DNA of 33,805 bases from Arenibacter arenosicollis (GCF_014397245.1 NZ_JACLHY010000034.1:1-33805); one strand, 5' to 3'. Positions 7,414 to 16,110 are shown, counted from the stretch's first letter. Program-made: numbers and translations. The notes: generated from the sequence alone by a model not told the origin.

Positions 7414-7974
7414 TCAGACCCTAAATGAGGCCCGAAAACCTCTAGCGGCATAATAGGAATCAGCACCATTATGGTATATGAAAACATGGTTGTATCTAAA
7501 ATCTGCAAACAATGCCCCTCCCAGTTTTCTGATGGCAGATGGAGTCTGTATCCAACTAGAGGTCTTTGCGTCAAATTTTCCCAATTTTTGAAGATATCTG
7601 TATTGATCTTCATTTAGTATGTTGACTCCCATAGCGGCTGCCAAGTCACAGGCGTTGTGGTTGGGTTTGAATTTTTTCCTGGATTCCTGGGCTTCATGGT
7701 CATAGCAGGCGCTTCTTCTGCCGGTTGGACTTTCCGCTGAACAATCGAAAAAGATATATTCTCCTTTTTCGGAGTCAAAATCGACCACATCCGGTTCACC
7801 CCCTGATTTTTCCATTGCGTTAAGGGACCAAATTTTGCCGGGATCCTCCTTTAGTCTATTTTCTATTGCGTCCCATTCAAAGCCATTATGACGGTCTATA
7901 TTTTGGTTAAATCTAGATTTTAATATTTCGAGAATAGCGATATGCTCTTTTTCGGTTAATTTCATTTTGTTCAT
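7414..7974 (-). CDS. DUF4256 family protein
   Basis: 186 residues from the start at 7974 (MNKMKLTEKEHIAILEI). This start is preferred to 7995, which adds MDGVHRI. The full family pattern is present: FEWDAIENRL, KIWSLNAMEKSGGEPDVV, EYIFFDCSAESPTGRRSACY, AAAMGVNILNEDQYR, FDAKTSSWIQTP, IRKLGGALFADFRY, and the end YHNGADSYYAARGFRASFRV. The family is cytosolic, about 185 residues long, and of unknown function. Its stop-side neighbour is the Tat oxidoreductase 175 nt away. On its 5' side the VOC gene ends only 34 nt upstream in the same direction, so VOC and DUF4256 may be one transcript. Confidence 0.88.
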   Translation of the reverse strand: MNKMKLTEKEHIAILEILKSRFNQNIDRHNGFEWDAIENRLKEDPGKIWSLNAMEKSGGEPDVVDFDSEKGEYIFFDCSAESPTGRRSACYDHEAQESRKKFKPNHNACDLAAAMGVNILNEDQYRYLQKLGKFDAKTSSWIQTPSAIRKLGGALFADFRYNHVFIYHNGADSYYAARGFRASFRV

Positions 7975-8008
7975 AATTCGGTGGACACCATCCAATACTG
8001 TTTTCCCA

Positions 8009-8401
8009 TTATTTCATAGAGTGTACCCCGATCATATTGCCTTCTGTATCCGTTGCGAGAACCATAAAACCATAATCGCCCAAAGATGTTTTAGGTTTAG
8101 AAACGCTTCCACCTGCTGCTGCTATTCTGGATTCCTCCTTACTGCAATCCTCACTCATAAAATAGACAATAGTACTATTGTTACCGGCCTTAAAACCTTC
8201 CATTTTCACCAATGCTCCGGAAGCACTGTTTATGGCTTCCATATTACTCGGGAAAAACAACATTTTCATACTGGCATCAGCGGTATCTGGCATTGGCAAT
8301 TCACTCAATTCAAGTTGAAATACTGTTTCGTAAAATTTTTTAGCTCTGTTAAGGTCGTCAACATAAATTTCGAACCAAACTACAGGATTTCCATTTTTCA
8401 T
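8009..8401 (-). CDS. VOC-family (glyoxalase/bleomycin-resistance fold) protein
   Basis: 130 residues forming two beta-alpha-beta-beta-beta modules: NPVVWFEIYVDDLNRAKKFY at the start, and IAAAGGSVSKPKTSLGDYGF then TDTEGNMIGVHS at the end. VOC proteins use this fold for metal-dependent lyases, dioxygenases or for binding small toxic molecules. The sequence does not tell which. A possible -7 element TATTTTTG lies at 8427-8434 on the minus strand, about 25 nt before the start. Likely cotranscribed with the DUF4256 gene downstream. Confidence 0.85.
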   Translation of the reverse strand: MKNGNPVVWFEIYVDDLNRAKKFYETVFQLELSELPMPDTADASMKMLFFPSNMEAINSASGALVKMEGFKAGNNSTIVYFMSEDCSKEESRIAAAGGSVSKPKTSLGDYGFMVLATDTEGNMIGVHSMK

Positions 8402-8797
8402 GATAGGATATTTAATAATTAAAATTCAAAAATACAGCATCGAAAATCCAGAATGAAGGTCACGGGATAGCGTTACACCTTTATGCCTAAATATGTTGAG
8501 GGGCAACAATTCAATAGACCTATCCCATATGCCCATTGGGAATACATTTGGACTTTCGTAAAATTAATATTGAGAAAAAATTACGAATAATTATCCAAAT
8601 ATACCAGCGCTTTTCAAAGGAAACCATGATAGTCATTGTTTTATCTTTTGGTTTTGAAATTTAATACTTGAACAAAATGTACGCTCCTTCTGTTGAAGGG
8701 CCTTGAAACCCCAAGCGGTTATGGGAAATATCCATATTAATCTGTCAATACTGAAAAAGGAAGGTAGAGATTACATTAATTATACCCATAAAAAAAA
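8402..8797. other. Intergenic stretch without a recognisable gene
   Basis: 396 nt between the VOC gene and the end of the MFS gene. Apart from the candidate -7 box near 8430 for the VOC gene, I see no convincing coding frame, tRNA or strong hairpin. The short plus-strand frame beginning near 8703 has an unusual composition and runs into the antisense of the MFS gene. Confidence 0.4.
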
Positions 8798-10021
8798 TTA
8801 CGAGGATTCCTTAAGTATAGCTCTTTCGTTCTTTAGCATACCCATTAATATAAGTATAAAAACTGCGCTCAAAACAGCTATTAATGTAATGATATACCAG
8901 GTAGATTTAAATCCTAAATTGGCCACTAAATTCATCCCAATACTGTGCCCAAAAATATGTGCTATAGAAAATGATATGGTATAATACGCCATATATTGCC
9001 CTTGGCTTCCTTTTATAGATCTGTTTAGGGCCAAAGAATTGGAAAACGGAAATACGATCATTTCTCCAACGGTCATTAAGATCATTCCCAAAATTAATGC
9101 GCCCACCCAACCTGTTAAATTGATAACAATAAAACTCAAGGCTATTAGCAGTACCCCTACTAGAATGAGTTTGGATATACTATTTTTACTACTTTCCAAC
9201 CATTTGATCAAAGGCATTTCTAAAATAAAAATAATGAATCCGTTCAGACCAAGTAGCAGGCCTATTTCTGCTTCTGTTAGATGATGGATATCTTTGTAGA
9301 ATAAGGGCAGGGTAGATAATAGTTGAAAGAAAGCCACCCCAAAAAGTGTCATTGCTACCAAAAGAATCATAAAAGCGCTATCCGTGTATGCTTTGGTAGG
9401 GTTTGTTACCTTTATCTGCTCCAAGACTTTAGCCTTTCTAGGGTGAAGAATATTTAGTAATAAAATACCTGCAGAAATACAGGTAATACCATCTACCCAA
9501 AACAATCCGTTGTAACTAAGCGCAAAAATAATAAGACCTCCCAATGCAGGTCCTGCCGAAAAACCTAAATTGATCGCCAATCGGATTAAGGTTATGGAAC
9601 GTGTTCTGTTTTCAGGTTTACTATAGGAACTCAGGGCTACCAACATGGCAGGACGAAACATATCGGCAAGGATCATCAAAACAAAAATACCCAGACAAAA
9701 CCCAACAAATGTGGTAGTGAATTGGAGGATAATAAAAAATAATCCTGAAGCCATTAAGCTCAATACCATTACCTTATAATATCCTATTTGGTCGGTCAGT
9801 TTTCCGCCAAGCCAAGAACCGACCACAGCGCCCAATCCAAAAAAAGACATGATCCAACCTACATCAGAAAGTGTAAAGCCCAAACTGTTGGTAAGGTACA
9901 ATGATAAAAAAGGAACCACCATGGTACCGGCCCGATTAATAAGTGTAATCAAAGCCAACCACCAAACTTCCTTTGATAAGCCACCAAAAGTGTTAATATA
10001 ATTGGAGAGTAGTTTTCTCAT
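8798..10021 (-). CDS. MFS transporter, drug-efflux type
   Basis: 407 residues with about twelve hydrophobic helices in two six-helix halves. The loop 2-3 motif is GSWLGGKLTDQIGYYKVMVL, a good match to MFS motif A (GxLxDrxGrrxxl). Helix 5 carries LAINLGFSAGPALGGLI, a motif-C-like signature (gxxxGPxxGG) found in proton-driven efflux carriers. This suggests an exporter in the inner membrane, substrate unknown. No regulator is attached. The 5' side is a pseudogene-bearing gap. Confidence 0.88.
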   Translation of the reverse strand: MRKLLSNYINTFGGLSKEVWWLALITLINRAGTMVVPFLSLYLTNSLGFTLSDVGWIMSFFGLGAVVGSWLGGKLTDQIGYYKVMVLSLMASGLFFIILQFTTTFVGFCLGIFVLMILADMFRPAMLVALSSYSKPENRTRSITLIRLAINLGFSAGPALGGLIIFALSYNGLFWVDGITCISAGILLLNILHPRKAKVLEQIKVTNPTKAYTDSAFMILLVAMTLFGVAFFQLLSTLPLFYKDIHHLTEAEIGLLLGLNGFIIFILEMPLIKWLESSKNSISKLILVGVLLIALSFIVINLTGWVGALILGMILMTVGEMIVFPFSNSLALNRSIKGSQGQYMAYYTISFSIAHIFGHSIGMNLVANLGFKSTWYIITLIAVLSAVFILILMGMLKNERAILKESS

Positions 10022-10094
10022 TTAGGTCATTTATTCTTAACCTCACTTGGTATAATTGTTCATTCATACATTGGTGATAGATACGGTATAAATG

Positions 10095-10369
10095 TTACAG
10101 ATTATTATCCCAATAATAAAAATTTGATTCCTTGTTCAACGCAAATCCGGTTTTTGAATATAGATTATTGACCTTTAATTGAATATTTTCGTTTCCAAAA
10201 ACATCCCGCAGGCAGATGAATCCTTTAATAATTGCTTTGCTCTTTCGATTAATCGTTTTGAGATTCCAAGTTCTCTAAAGTTTGCGTTTACGAATAAATC
10301 ATCCAATAACCATAACCTTTTTATTCCCGTAGATGAAAATAATAGGTAAAGTTGCGTGAAGGCGGTTAA
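10095..10369 (-). pseudogene. Decayed GNAT acetyltransferase
   Basis: Conceptual minus-strand translation across three frames gives an almost complete C-terminal half of a GNAT enzyme. The pieces are LTAFTQLYLLFSSTGIKRLW; then DDLFVNANFRELGISKRLIE, RAKQLLKDSSACGMFLETK; then NIQLKVNNLYSKTGFALNKE and SNFYYWDNNL before a stop. The order (LxDLFV, the acetyl-CoA-loop region RELGISKRL, FLETK, NNLYSKTGF) is exactly that of the family. Two frameshifts (near 10310 and 10190) and the missing N-terminus show it is dead. It lies between the MFS and CHMI genes. Confidence 0.75.
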
Positions 10370-10399
10370 TTAGTATTATCCCTGATATGCTGTACAAAT

Positions 10400-10747
10400 T
10401 TACCCTACCATTGATTTATTACAGTAGGTGGCTTTCTCAAAATCCCGGATGTTTATGGAAATAATGGGAACTTCGGGAAACATTGATTTCAATTCAGAAA
10501 CTATTTTTTTTGATAAGTCTTTTTTTTCGGGAATGCTTCTTCCTTCCATAATATTGGTGAAAACATGCATAAAGTCGTCCCTGGTATTGCCTATCGTATA
10601 GTATTCAAAGGGATTGATCCTTACCTTGATGTCCCCGTCTTCAAAAAGACCGGATGCTTCAGCAGTATCATAAACCCTCTGAATGATTTCGTGAGGAGCT
10701 TTTTTGTTTAAAATGTTTTGCGAGCAATCAATTACAAAGTGTGGCAT
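10400..10747 (-). CDS. 5-carboxymethyl-2-hydroxymuconate Delta-isomerase-like tautomerase
   Basis: 115 residues, the normal length of CHMI (HpaF-type), a trimeric member of the tautomerase superfamily in which Pro2 acts as the base. The N-terminus MPHFVIDCSQNIL keeps Pro2 after Met removal. The end VPIISINIRDFEKATYCNKS matches the family. The enzyme isomerises a ring-cleavage product in 4-hydroxyphenylacetate breakdown, but no other hpa genes are nearby. An isolated CHMI fold may therefore act on another keto-acid. The nitroreductase gene upstream is 87 nt away on the same strand. Confidence 0.88.
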   Translation of the reverse strand: MPHFVIDCSQNILNKKAPHEIIQRVYDTAEASGLFEDGDIKVRINPFEYYTIGNTRDDFMHVFTNIMEGRSIPEKKDLSKKIVSELKSMFPEVPIISINIRDFEKATYCNKSMVG

Positions 10748-10834
10748 ACTATTATTTTTTAGATTATTTTAGGCAAGTCCAACCTGCTTTATAATGATGT
10801 TGAACTTGCCATACTTTTTTTCAATTCTATTTGG

Positions 10835-11464
10835 TCAGGCAGTTTGGAAAAATTGATCCTTGGTCTTTCTTATTTTTAATCTATTTTGGGATTTATCGGA
10901 AGTAGATCTATACCCTACAGGGGCTATCACGGCTGCATTAAGTCCCCGTTCATCCAATCCTAATATTTGATTATAGGCCTGGTTGTCAAAGCCTTCCATG
11001 GGGCATGCGTCTATTTTTAGCTCGGCACAAGCAATAAGAAGATTGTTCAAGGCCAGATAGGTTTGCTTTTCCGACCAGTTTTTTCGTTCCTCTGCCGACA
11101 TCTTGGCGATGCTCGTCTTAATGGATTCCCCATATTGTTTTATCCCATCGGAAGAATTGCCCTGTGCAGTGATATTTCGTTCTACATAATCGTCTACATG
11201 CCTGTCATAATCTAGTGTGTAATTACAAAAAACGAACAACTGGGATGCGTCGGTAATTTGCGATTGATTCCAAGAAGCTTTTCGCAAAGCTGCCCTGATT
11301 TCATCATTTTCAATAATTAGGACCTTATACATCTGTAAGCCATAGGAAGAAACTGAAAGCCTAATAGCCTCCTTGATCAACTCCAAGTTTTGCTTGCTTA
11401 CCTTTCTTTTTGGGTCGAATATTTTGGTGGCATATCGCCAATTAAGATGATCTATTAAATTCAT
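10835..11464 (-). CDS. Nitroreductase-family NAD(P)H oxidoreductase
   Basis: 209 residues, FMN-dependent homodimer fold. Typical features are the opening LNWRYATKIFDPKRKVS (the R-x-(S/A)-x-(K/R)-x-F motif that contacts FMN phosphate), SSYGLQMYKVLII, the central AYLALNNLL-like helix (QTYLALNNLLIACAELKID), CPMEGFD and the closing IAPVGYRS. These enzymes reduce nitroaromatics, quinones or dihydropteridines in the cytosol. It starts 10 nt after the GNAT stop, so it belongs to the cyclase-DMT-GNAT-nitroreductase transcript. Confidence 0.9.
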   Translation of the reverse strand: MNLIDHLNWRYATKIFDPKRKVSKQNLELIKEAIRLSVSSYGLQMYKVLIIENDEIRAALRKASWNQSQITDASQLFVFCNYTLDYDRHVDDYVERNITAQGNSSDGIKQYGESIKTSIAKMSAEERKNWSEKQTYLALNNLLIACAELKIDACPMEGFDNQAYNQILGLDERGLNAAVIAPVGYRSTSDKSQNRLKIRKTKDQFFQTA

Positions 11465-11474
11465 TTTTTTAGTT

Positions 11475-12200
11475 TTATCGTTTTACGAAATTTTTAAGTT
11501 GATAATCTTCTTGAAATCCTGTTTTTAGGTAAAGACCTTTCCCCATGGATGACGCTTGCAGGGTGGCATATTTTGCGCCTTGCTTCTTGGCCAAACTTAG
11601 CACTTGGTTTAGCAGGTCTGAGGCATAACCATTTTGACGGTGCTCCGGTACTACACCAATAGAATGAAAACCTGCGATATTGGGATCATCCCTATACAAA
11701 ATTGCTGTTCCAATGGATTTTGGTCCATGATTTCCAATGAGGTAATCTACTTGGTTAATGGTGAGTTCCACAGTTCTTGGATTGATCCAATATCCAAAGG
11801 CTTTAAAAAAAATACTGGACCAAAGTGCTGCGGATTTGCTGTTATTTACCTTTTGAACGAAAAGTTTATAGGGTTGATCTTTAACCAGATTTAAGTTTAT
11901 AGACATTCCGGTGAGTTCATTCTTTAATGTGAAACCCAGGGATTCAAAAAGTTGTTCCGGGATATCTTTTTGCCATATGGGAATATTGATGTCGTCACTA
12001 TCCCACTTATTAAAGATTTCTTTCAATAGCTTTTGGCTGGGAGGCCTATGAAACCAAAGTTTATTTGGCCAGGCTGAATCTGCAATAGTACTTATAGCGT
12101 AATCTTCATCATTAAAGAATCGGCCATCGGCCTTGCCAGCCAAGCTCCAAAGGCTCGTAAGATTGTAGATGTTCTCTCTGATTAAATCCATAACTATCAA
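11475..12200 (-). CDS. GNAT-family N-acetyltransferase (two-module, 241 aa)
   Basis: The acetyl-CoA binding signature is near residues 181-200 (GVVPEHRQNGYASDLLNQVL; R/Q-x-x-G-x-A pattern), followed by AKYATLQASSMGKGLYLKTG, the usual end of the fold. The first 120 residues form a divergent module of unknown role, so the protein is longer than simple GNATs. Substrate unknown. Its start overlaps the DUF606 transporter stop by 4 nt (ATGA), and translation is probably coupled. Confidence 0.88.
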   Translation of the reverse strand: MIVMDLIRENIYNLTSLWSLAGKADGRFFNDEDYAISTIADSAWPNKLWFHRPPSQKLLKEIFNKWDSDDINIPIWQKDIPEQLFESLGFTLKNELTGMSINLNLVKDQPYKLFVQKVNNSKSAALWSSIFFKAFGYWINPRTVELTINQVDYLIGNHGPKSIGTAILYRDDPNIAGFHSIGVVPEHRQNGYASDLLNQVLSLAKKQGAKYATLQASSMGKGLYLKTGFQEDYQLKNFVKR

Positions 12201-12643
12201 TATTTTATAAGTATAATTCCTAAGGTCAACACCATTATCCCCATAACTTTCTTTATGGTAACGGGCTCAATGGGCATTCCAAACCAGCCAAAATGCCCTG
12301 CAATCGCCGCAAAAATTATTTGTCCACTCAGGCCAAAAATTACCGCAGTAGATATACCAATCCGTGGAATTGTGTAATAGAAAAGGGTAACGGCCAGGAA
12401 GCTTAATGCCCCCCCGGTAAACCACATATAGGAGGGTATTAATTTTACTTGCTCCAGACTTGGAAGCTCACGGACAGTCACTAAAACTGCGATAAGCGTA
12501 AAACTTGCACTCATAACCAGGGCAGCTGATGTGGCTAACAAGGTATTGTTAAGCAATACCCCTAACCGAGCGTTTATACCACCCTGGATTACGACCAAAA
12601 TACCCACCGAAAAAGAGAGAAGAAATAATGTTGAGTTGTTCAT
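12197..12643 (-). CDS. DUF606/YdcZ-type DMT-superfamily membrane protein
   Basis: 148 residues, five hydrophobic helices, matching the half-size members of the drug/metabolite transporter superfamily that work as dimers. Landmarks are VIQGGINARLGVLLNN in helix 1, PSYMWFTGGALSFLAVTLFY in the middle, and GLSGQIIFAAIAGHFGWFG near the end. The substrate of DUF606 proteins is not known. It begins 4 nt after the cyclase-family gene stop and overlaps the GNAT downstream, so all three are probably cotranslated. Export of a product of the neighbouring enzymes is possible but not shown. Confidence 0.85.
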   Translation of the reverse strand: MNNSTLFLLSFSVGILVVIQGGINARLGVLLNNTLLATSAALVMSASFTLIAVLVTVRELPSLEQVKLIPSYMWFTGGALSFLAVTLFYYTIPRIGISTAVIFGLSGQIIFAAIAGHFGWFGMPIEPVTIKKVMGIMVLTLGIILIKY

Positions 12644-12647
12644 AACC

Positions 12648-13628
12648 TTACTTTTTCTTAGTTATTGGAAGTGCAATAGGTCTGAGGGGAGATCCACTGG
12701 CACCCCTCAATTTTAGGGATGCCGCAATAAATGCAAATTCATAGACCTTATCTTTTGACAACTCTTCCAAGAATAGCTGCTCTATGAACATTATCCCTTT
12801 TTCGGCGAGTAGATAGGTGTGCACAGGCACCCAATTGTCTTCCCGTTCTGGCGGAAATGCCTCAAAACTAAGATTATCGGCACCTAGAAGCATAATTCCT
12901 TGGTCTTCTACCAACCACTTAACGGCCTCAAGGCCAATACCTGGATAGTTATCTAGGTAGTGTGAGGCATCTTCATAGAATTCGGCTTGGCCGGTTCTGA
13001 TCAAAACAACATCCCCACTATTTAGGTTTATACCCTGTTTCTTCAGGGTGAGCTGTAAGTCTTGGGAAGTGATGTGATAGTTTTTTGGAACTGGTCCTTT
13101 TGCATCCGCCACATCCAAGAGTACCCCTCTGGCTATAATTGGAGGAATGGTTTCTGCTCCGGTTCTTTTCCAGCCCTTGTCTCCAAGATGCTCTTCAGGG
13201 GTAAATCCGTTCCAGATTTTTCCATCCAAACCAAAGTGGTTCAAGGCATCTATGTGTGTGCCCATGTGGGTGTACATGGAGATGGCGTCCCCAGTATAGC
13301 TTACCTTTCTGTTCATTTCCTCTCCTAGGCCATTGGGATTGTCCACAATAGTGCCGTGTGGTGTATGTGTAAGCCAATACTGGTATCCCGGATCTCCCAA
13401 CGAATGAAAACTGGGCATACCAACAAAGTATTCTACACTGAGGTCGTAGGTCTTCCCAGAGGATATTTTGGATAGTACCTGAAGCATTGAGTCTTCGGTC
13501 ATCATGTTAAGAGTGCCAATTTGATCTTGAGGCCCCCACGGGCTAACACCCACGTTTTCTTTTTGTTGCCCTCTCAACATTATCTGAAAAAAGAGCAGGA
13601 CTGCAATTAAAATGTTCGTTCTTTTCAT
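12648..13628 (-). CDS. Secreted cyclase-family (kynurenine-formamidase-like) metal hydrolase
   Basis: 326 residues with a signal peptide (MKRTNILIAVLLFFQIMLRG, then QQ). The family metal motif is intact: THMGTHIDALNHFG, giving His121, His125, Asp127 and His131 as likely Zn/Mn ligands (consensus HxGTHxDxxxHF). Other family landmarks are GVSPWGPQDQIGTLNMM near the start, GDVVLIRTGQAEFYED, and PVHTYLLAEKGIMFIEQL. Relatives hydrolyse N-formylkynurenine, isatin or other amides. Export points to an extracytoplasmic substrate, and the specific one is unknown. First gene of a tight four-gene cluster with transporter, GNAT and nitroreductase. A frameless 70-nt gap separates it from the Crp pseudogene, which reads in the same direction. 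Confidence 0.88.
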   Translation of the reverse strand: MKRTNILIAVLLFFQIMLRGQQKENVGVSPWGPQDQIGTLNMMTEDSMLQVLSKISSGKTYDLSVEYFVGMPSFHSLGDPGYQYWLTHTPHGTIVDNPNGLGEEMNRKVSYTGDAISMYTHMGTHIDALNHFGLDGKIWNGFTPEEHLGDKGWKRTGAETIPPIIARGVLLDVADAKGPVPKNYHITSQDLQLTLKKQGINLNSGDVVLIRTGQAEFYEDASHYLDNYPGIGLEAVKWLVEDQGIMLLGADNLSFEAFPPEREDNWVPVHTYLLAEKGIMFIEQLFLEELSKDKVYEFAFIAASLKLRGASGSPLRPIALPITKKK

Positions 13629-13698
13629 GGTTTAAATATTTTGTTGGTACAAATATTAAAACCATGGTGACCAATTTCATTAAGGTATCTTAAGAAAA

Positions 13699-14277
13699 CT
13701 AATGTCCGATCAATTTTTTGCGGATGGTGCTTAGGTGTTCAGGGGTGATCCCCAAGTAGGAGGCAAGCATATATTGTGGAATCTGTTGTTCTATGTCTCG
13801 GTAACTCTCAATAAATTCAAGGTAACGTTGCTCGGCAGACTTACTCATATTATTAATCGTTCTTTCCTGAAGGGCTACATAGCCATTTTATGTTTTGATA
13901 CGGAAAAATCTATCCATCATATGGATTTTATCAAAGAGTTCATTTAATCTATCCCTATGAATTTGCAGCACGGTACTCTGTGTTATGGCCTGTATAAAGA
14001 AAGTGGCAGGTTTTTGGGTGAGATAGGCATATAAGTCGTTGATCCACCATCCACTTATCCCGAATTGTAATATATGTTCAGCACCCAATTCATCTATACT
14101 ATATAGTTTTACACATCCCTGGGAAATGAAGCGCATATGGTTGGAATATTCCCCGCTTTGAAGTAAAAATTGTTTCTTTTTGAGATGAACGGGTTCAAAA
14201 TATTTCTGGATCAACCTGGATTCATCTTCCGTAAGAGGTACTAATTCCTTGATATTTCCAATGAGGAGGTCATACAT
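13699..14277 (-). pseudogene. Crp/Fnr-family regulator interrupted by one in-frame stop
   Basis: The whole 193-codon frame is intact except for a TAA at 13890-13888. It starts MYDLLIGNIKELVPLTEDES, with cNMP-like beta-barrel parts KQFLLQSGEYSNHMRFISQG and then HRDRLNELFDKIHMMDRFFR. After the stop the same frame continues NGYVALQERTINNMSKSAEQ, then RYLEFIESYRDIEQQIPQYM, and the helix-turn-helix LASYLGITPEHLSTIRKKLI, ending GH. Relatives usually read IKxQNGY here, so CAA to TAA is a plausible single change. As written, the product loses its DNA-binding domain. It may be a fresh nonsense mutation, a sequencing error, or a suppressible stop. Confidence 0.82.
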
Positions 14278-14647
14278 TATTCACAGATTGGATTACACTT
14301 AAATTTATAAAGTTAAACGTCGAATAAAAATCTTATCGGTCAATTTATATATTCAAGGTGGTATTGTCATGTTCTAAATAACTGTGGCGGTTGATTGGAA
14401 TAAAAATAGTTAATTAAGGTAAACGACCATAGTGAGGTTGATCTTTTTTGGTTTATAAGTACCCAATGTTATTTCCTATTGTGCGTGTGGCCGTTGAGGT
14501 TTTAGTAAATACGGTGAAAATGAAAATTTAGCTCTCTATCAATGTTTATTCAACCAATCCAAAGTATAGTTCCACAATTTTTAAATAGCCAACTTTTGAA
14601 ATTGAAATATCACTTTAGTACAATTGCCCTCCCCGGTAAATTGGGAT
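14278..14647. other. Intergenic stretch with no supported gene
   Basis: 370 nt between the Crp remnant and the next GNAT. A short minus-strand run reading KLWNYTLDWLNKH followed by a stop (around 14540-14585) resembles the tail of a hydrolase, but it is too short to call. No hairpin or RNA gene is evident. The left end should carry the Crp-gene promoter, which I cannot place. Confidence 0.4.
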
Positions 14648-15172
14648 TTATTGGTTCCAACTCTCCTTGTCTACCCGAAAAATATTGAAGGATTTTATTT
14701 TTTTCTCAAGTGTCATTCCATTTCTCAGAGCGACCTTTTCAGAGCTTAGGTTATCTAAGTGAATCATAGAGATCAATGAATCAGCAAAATTGTTCTCAAA
14801 AGCATAATCTTTACATTTTGTCGCAGCTTCAATGGCAAAACCATTTTTCCAAAACTCAGGAAGGATAGAGTACCCTATTTCCAATCTTTCCCTATTTTCA
14901 ATGGTTTGGACCAGGAGTCCACATTGACCAACAAGTCGGTTTGTTTTTTTATCGATCAACACATTCATTCCGCCCAGGTCATTTTCGTATCTATGAAAAG
15001 CTTTGTCGAACCAAATCTGGCATAATTCCGGTTCGGTTAGTTTTGGGTCAAGGTCTAAATATTCCGCCACTTTATCCGATTTAAATAGATTCACCCAAGA
15101 ATCGAAATCCTCTGTTTTAAGTAGTCTAAATTTTAGCCTTTCCGTTTCCTGTCCGGTAAGTAGGTATTTCAT
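14648..15172 (-). CDS. GNAT-family N-acetyltransferase, RimJ/RimL-like
   Basis: 174 residues. It has the RimJ/RimL beginning TERLKFRLLKTEDFDSWVNL, a mid-protein LVGQCGLLVQTIENRERLEI leading to GYSILPEFWKNGFAIEA, the acetyl-CoA site (W-x-x-G-x-A), and the end HLDNLSSEKVALRNGMTLEK. Members acetylate ribosomal-protein termini, amino acids or small molecules. This one is unassigned. It is 18 nt downstream of the DUF6958-like gene on the same strand, and the two may be cotranscribed. Confidence 0.9.
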   Translation of the reverse strand: MKYLLTGQETERLKFRLLKTEDFDSWVNLFKSDKVAEYLDLDPKLTEPELCQIWFDKAFHRYENDLGGMNVLIDKKTNRLVGQCGLLVQTIENRERLEIGYSILPEFWKNGFAIEAATKCKDYAFENNFADSLISMIHLDNLSSEKVALRNGMTLEKKIKSFNIFRVDKESWNQ

Positions 15173-15189
15173 TTTTGTGTTTTAGTTAC

Positions 15190-15489
15190 TTATATATTGT
15201 GGTTAGCGGGCTTTTTTAATCGGTACTTTTGTGGTTTAGACTTCGTTCTTTCTATAATTTTTCTGGCCTCTAAATCAAGTTTCACGGTCATTGTATACCA
15301 ACTTACGTTCTTGTTAAAACTCGTATTTAATTTATCTGTAACCGTCTTTACCAATTCGCTATGTGTGGGTTCAGAATTTTGCAGGATTTTTAGAATAGTT
15401 TCTTTAATGATTTCGTATTTATCTCTATCTATAATTTTATTTGTTTTTCCCTTTTCTGGATGAAGTGTTTGAATTTTGGACGTTTCCAT
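15190..15489 (-). CDS. Small conserved protein, probably DUF6958 family
   Basis: 99 residues, basic and soluble, with no signal or membrane segment. The N-terminus KIQTLHPEKGKTNKIIDRDK and the core NVSWYTMTVKLDLEARKIIE followed by RTKSKPQKYRLKK fit the small DUF6958 proteins as I remember them, which look like winged-helix modules. Function unknown. It lies between the GNAT (18 nt) and the DUF1761-like gene (9 nt), so the three minus-strand genes form a likely operon. Confidence 0.6.
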   Translation of the reverse strand: METSKIQTLHPEKGKTNKIIDRDKYEIIKETILKILQNSEPTHSELVKTVTDKLNTSFNKNVSWYTMTVKLDLEARKIIERTKSKPQKYRLKKPANHNI

Positions 15490-15498
15490 AATATCGGT

Positions 15499-15897
15499 TT
15501 ATTTTTTTCGATTTCTAAATGATAAGATAACGGTCAATACAATTAGTTTTAATAACCAATCACCTGAGTGGATAATGGCTAACATTATTGGTGTGTTTTC
15601 GTGAGCAATGGCTCCCATCCACAAAACAAGGGGAAAACCTAGCCATAGTAATAGACCAAGTTTAAATCCTTCTTTCCAATTGTTTGAATTGGTTATATTC
15701 ACCAATATTACTAATACTACTGAAAGGATAAAACAGCGGATAAGTTCAACGACCATACTCGGGAAAACCTCTTGTTGTTCTACAACTGGTGTACTGTACT
15801 TAGACAGTTCTGCACCAAAAATTGTATAATAGAAAGCTCCCAATAAAAAGCAGATAACGGTGGATAGAAGGACGGATAAATAATTAGTTTTTGTCAT
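15499..15897 (-). CDS. Small DUF1761-like membrane protein
   Basis: 132 residues from the start at 15897 (MTKTNYLSVLLSTVICFLLG). An in-frame ATG at 15945 would add a charged leader in front of the first helix, which is less likely. Four hydrophobic segments are visible, and the opening (NYLSVLLSTVICFLLGAFYY) and later GFKLGLLLWLGFPLVLWMGA fit DUF1761. Function unknown. It is the first gene of the probable DUF1761-DUF6958-GNAT operon. Confidence 0.7.
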   Translation of the reverse strand: MTKTNYLSVLLSTVICFLLGAFYYTIFGAELSKYSTPVVEQQEVFPSMVVELIRCFILSVVLVILVNITNSNNWKEGFKLGLLLWLGFPLVLWMGAIAHENTPIMLAIIHSGDWLLKLIVLTVILSFRNRKK

Positions 15898-16110
15898 TTT
15901 ACAAGTCTTAGTGTATTTGTAATAAACCGATTTCTTCAACAACAACTAATTATAAAATGCTAAATGGATACAAAGGAAAATTTACGGGGTTTTTTGCTAT
16001 AATATGCCAAATATAGTTGTTGATACTACATCATGTTTTCAATAAATAGATATTATTATTGGTTATATATCTTTTATCTATCTAAGATAATAAATCCCAG
16101 TTAAACTCAG

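Noticed and set aside
14540..14590. Possible hydrolase C-terminus (KLWNYTLDWLNKH then stop)
   Set aside because: Too short, and no upstream continuation in any frame was found.
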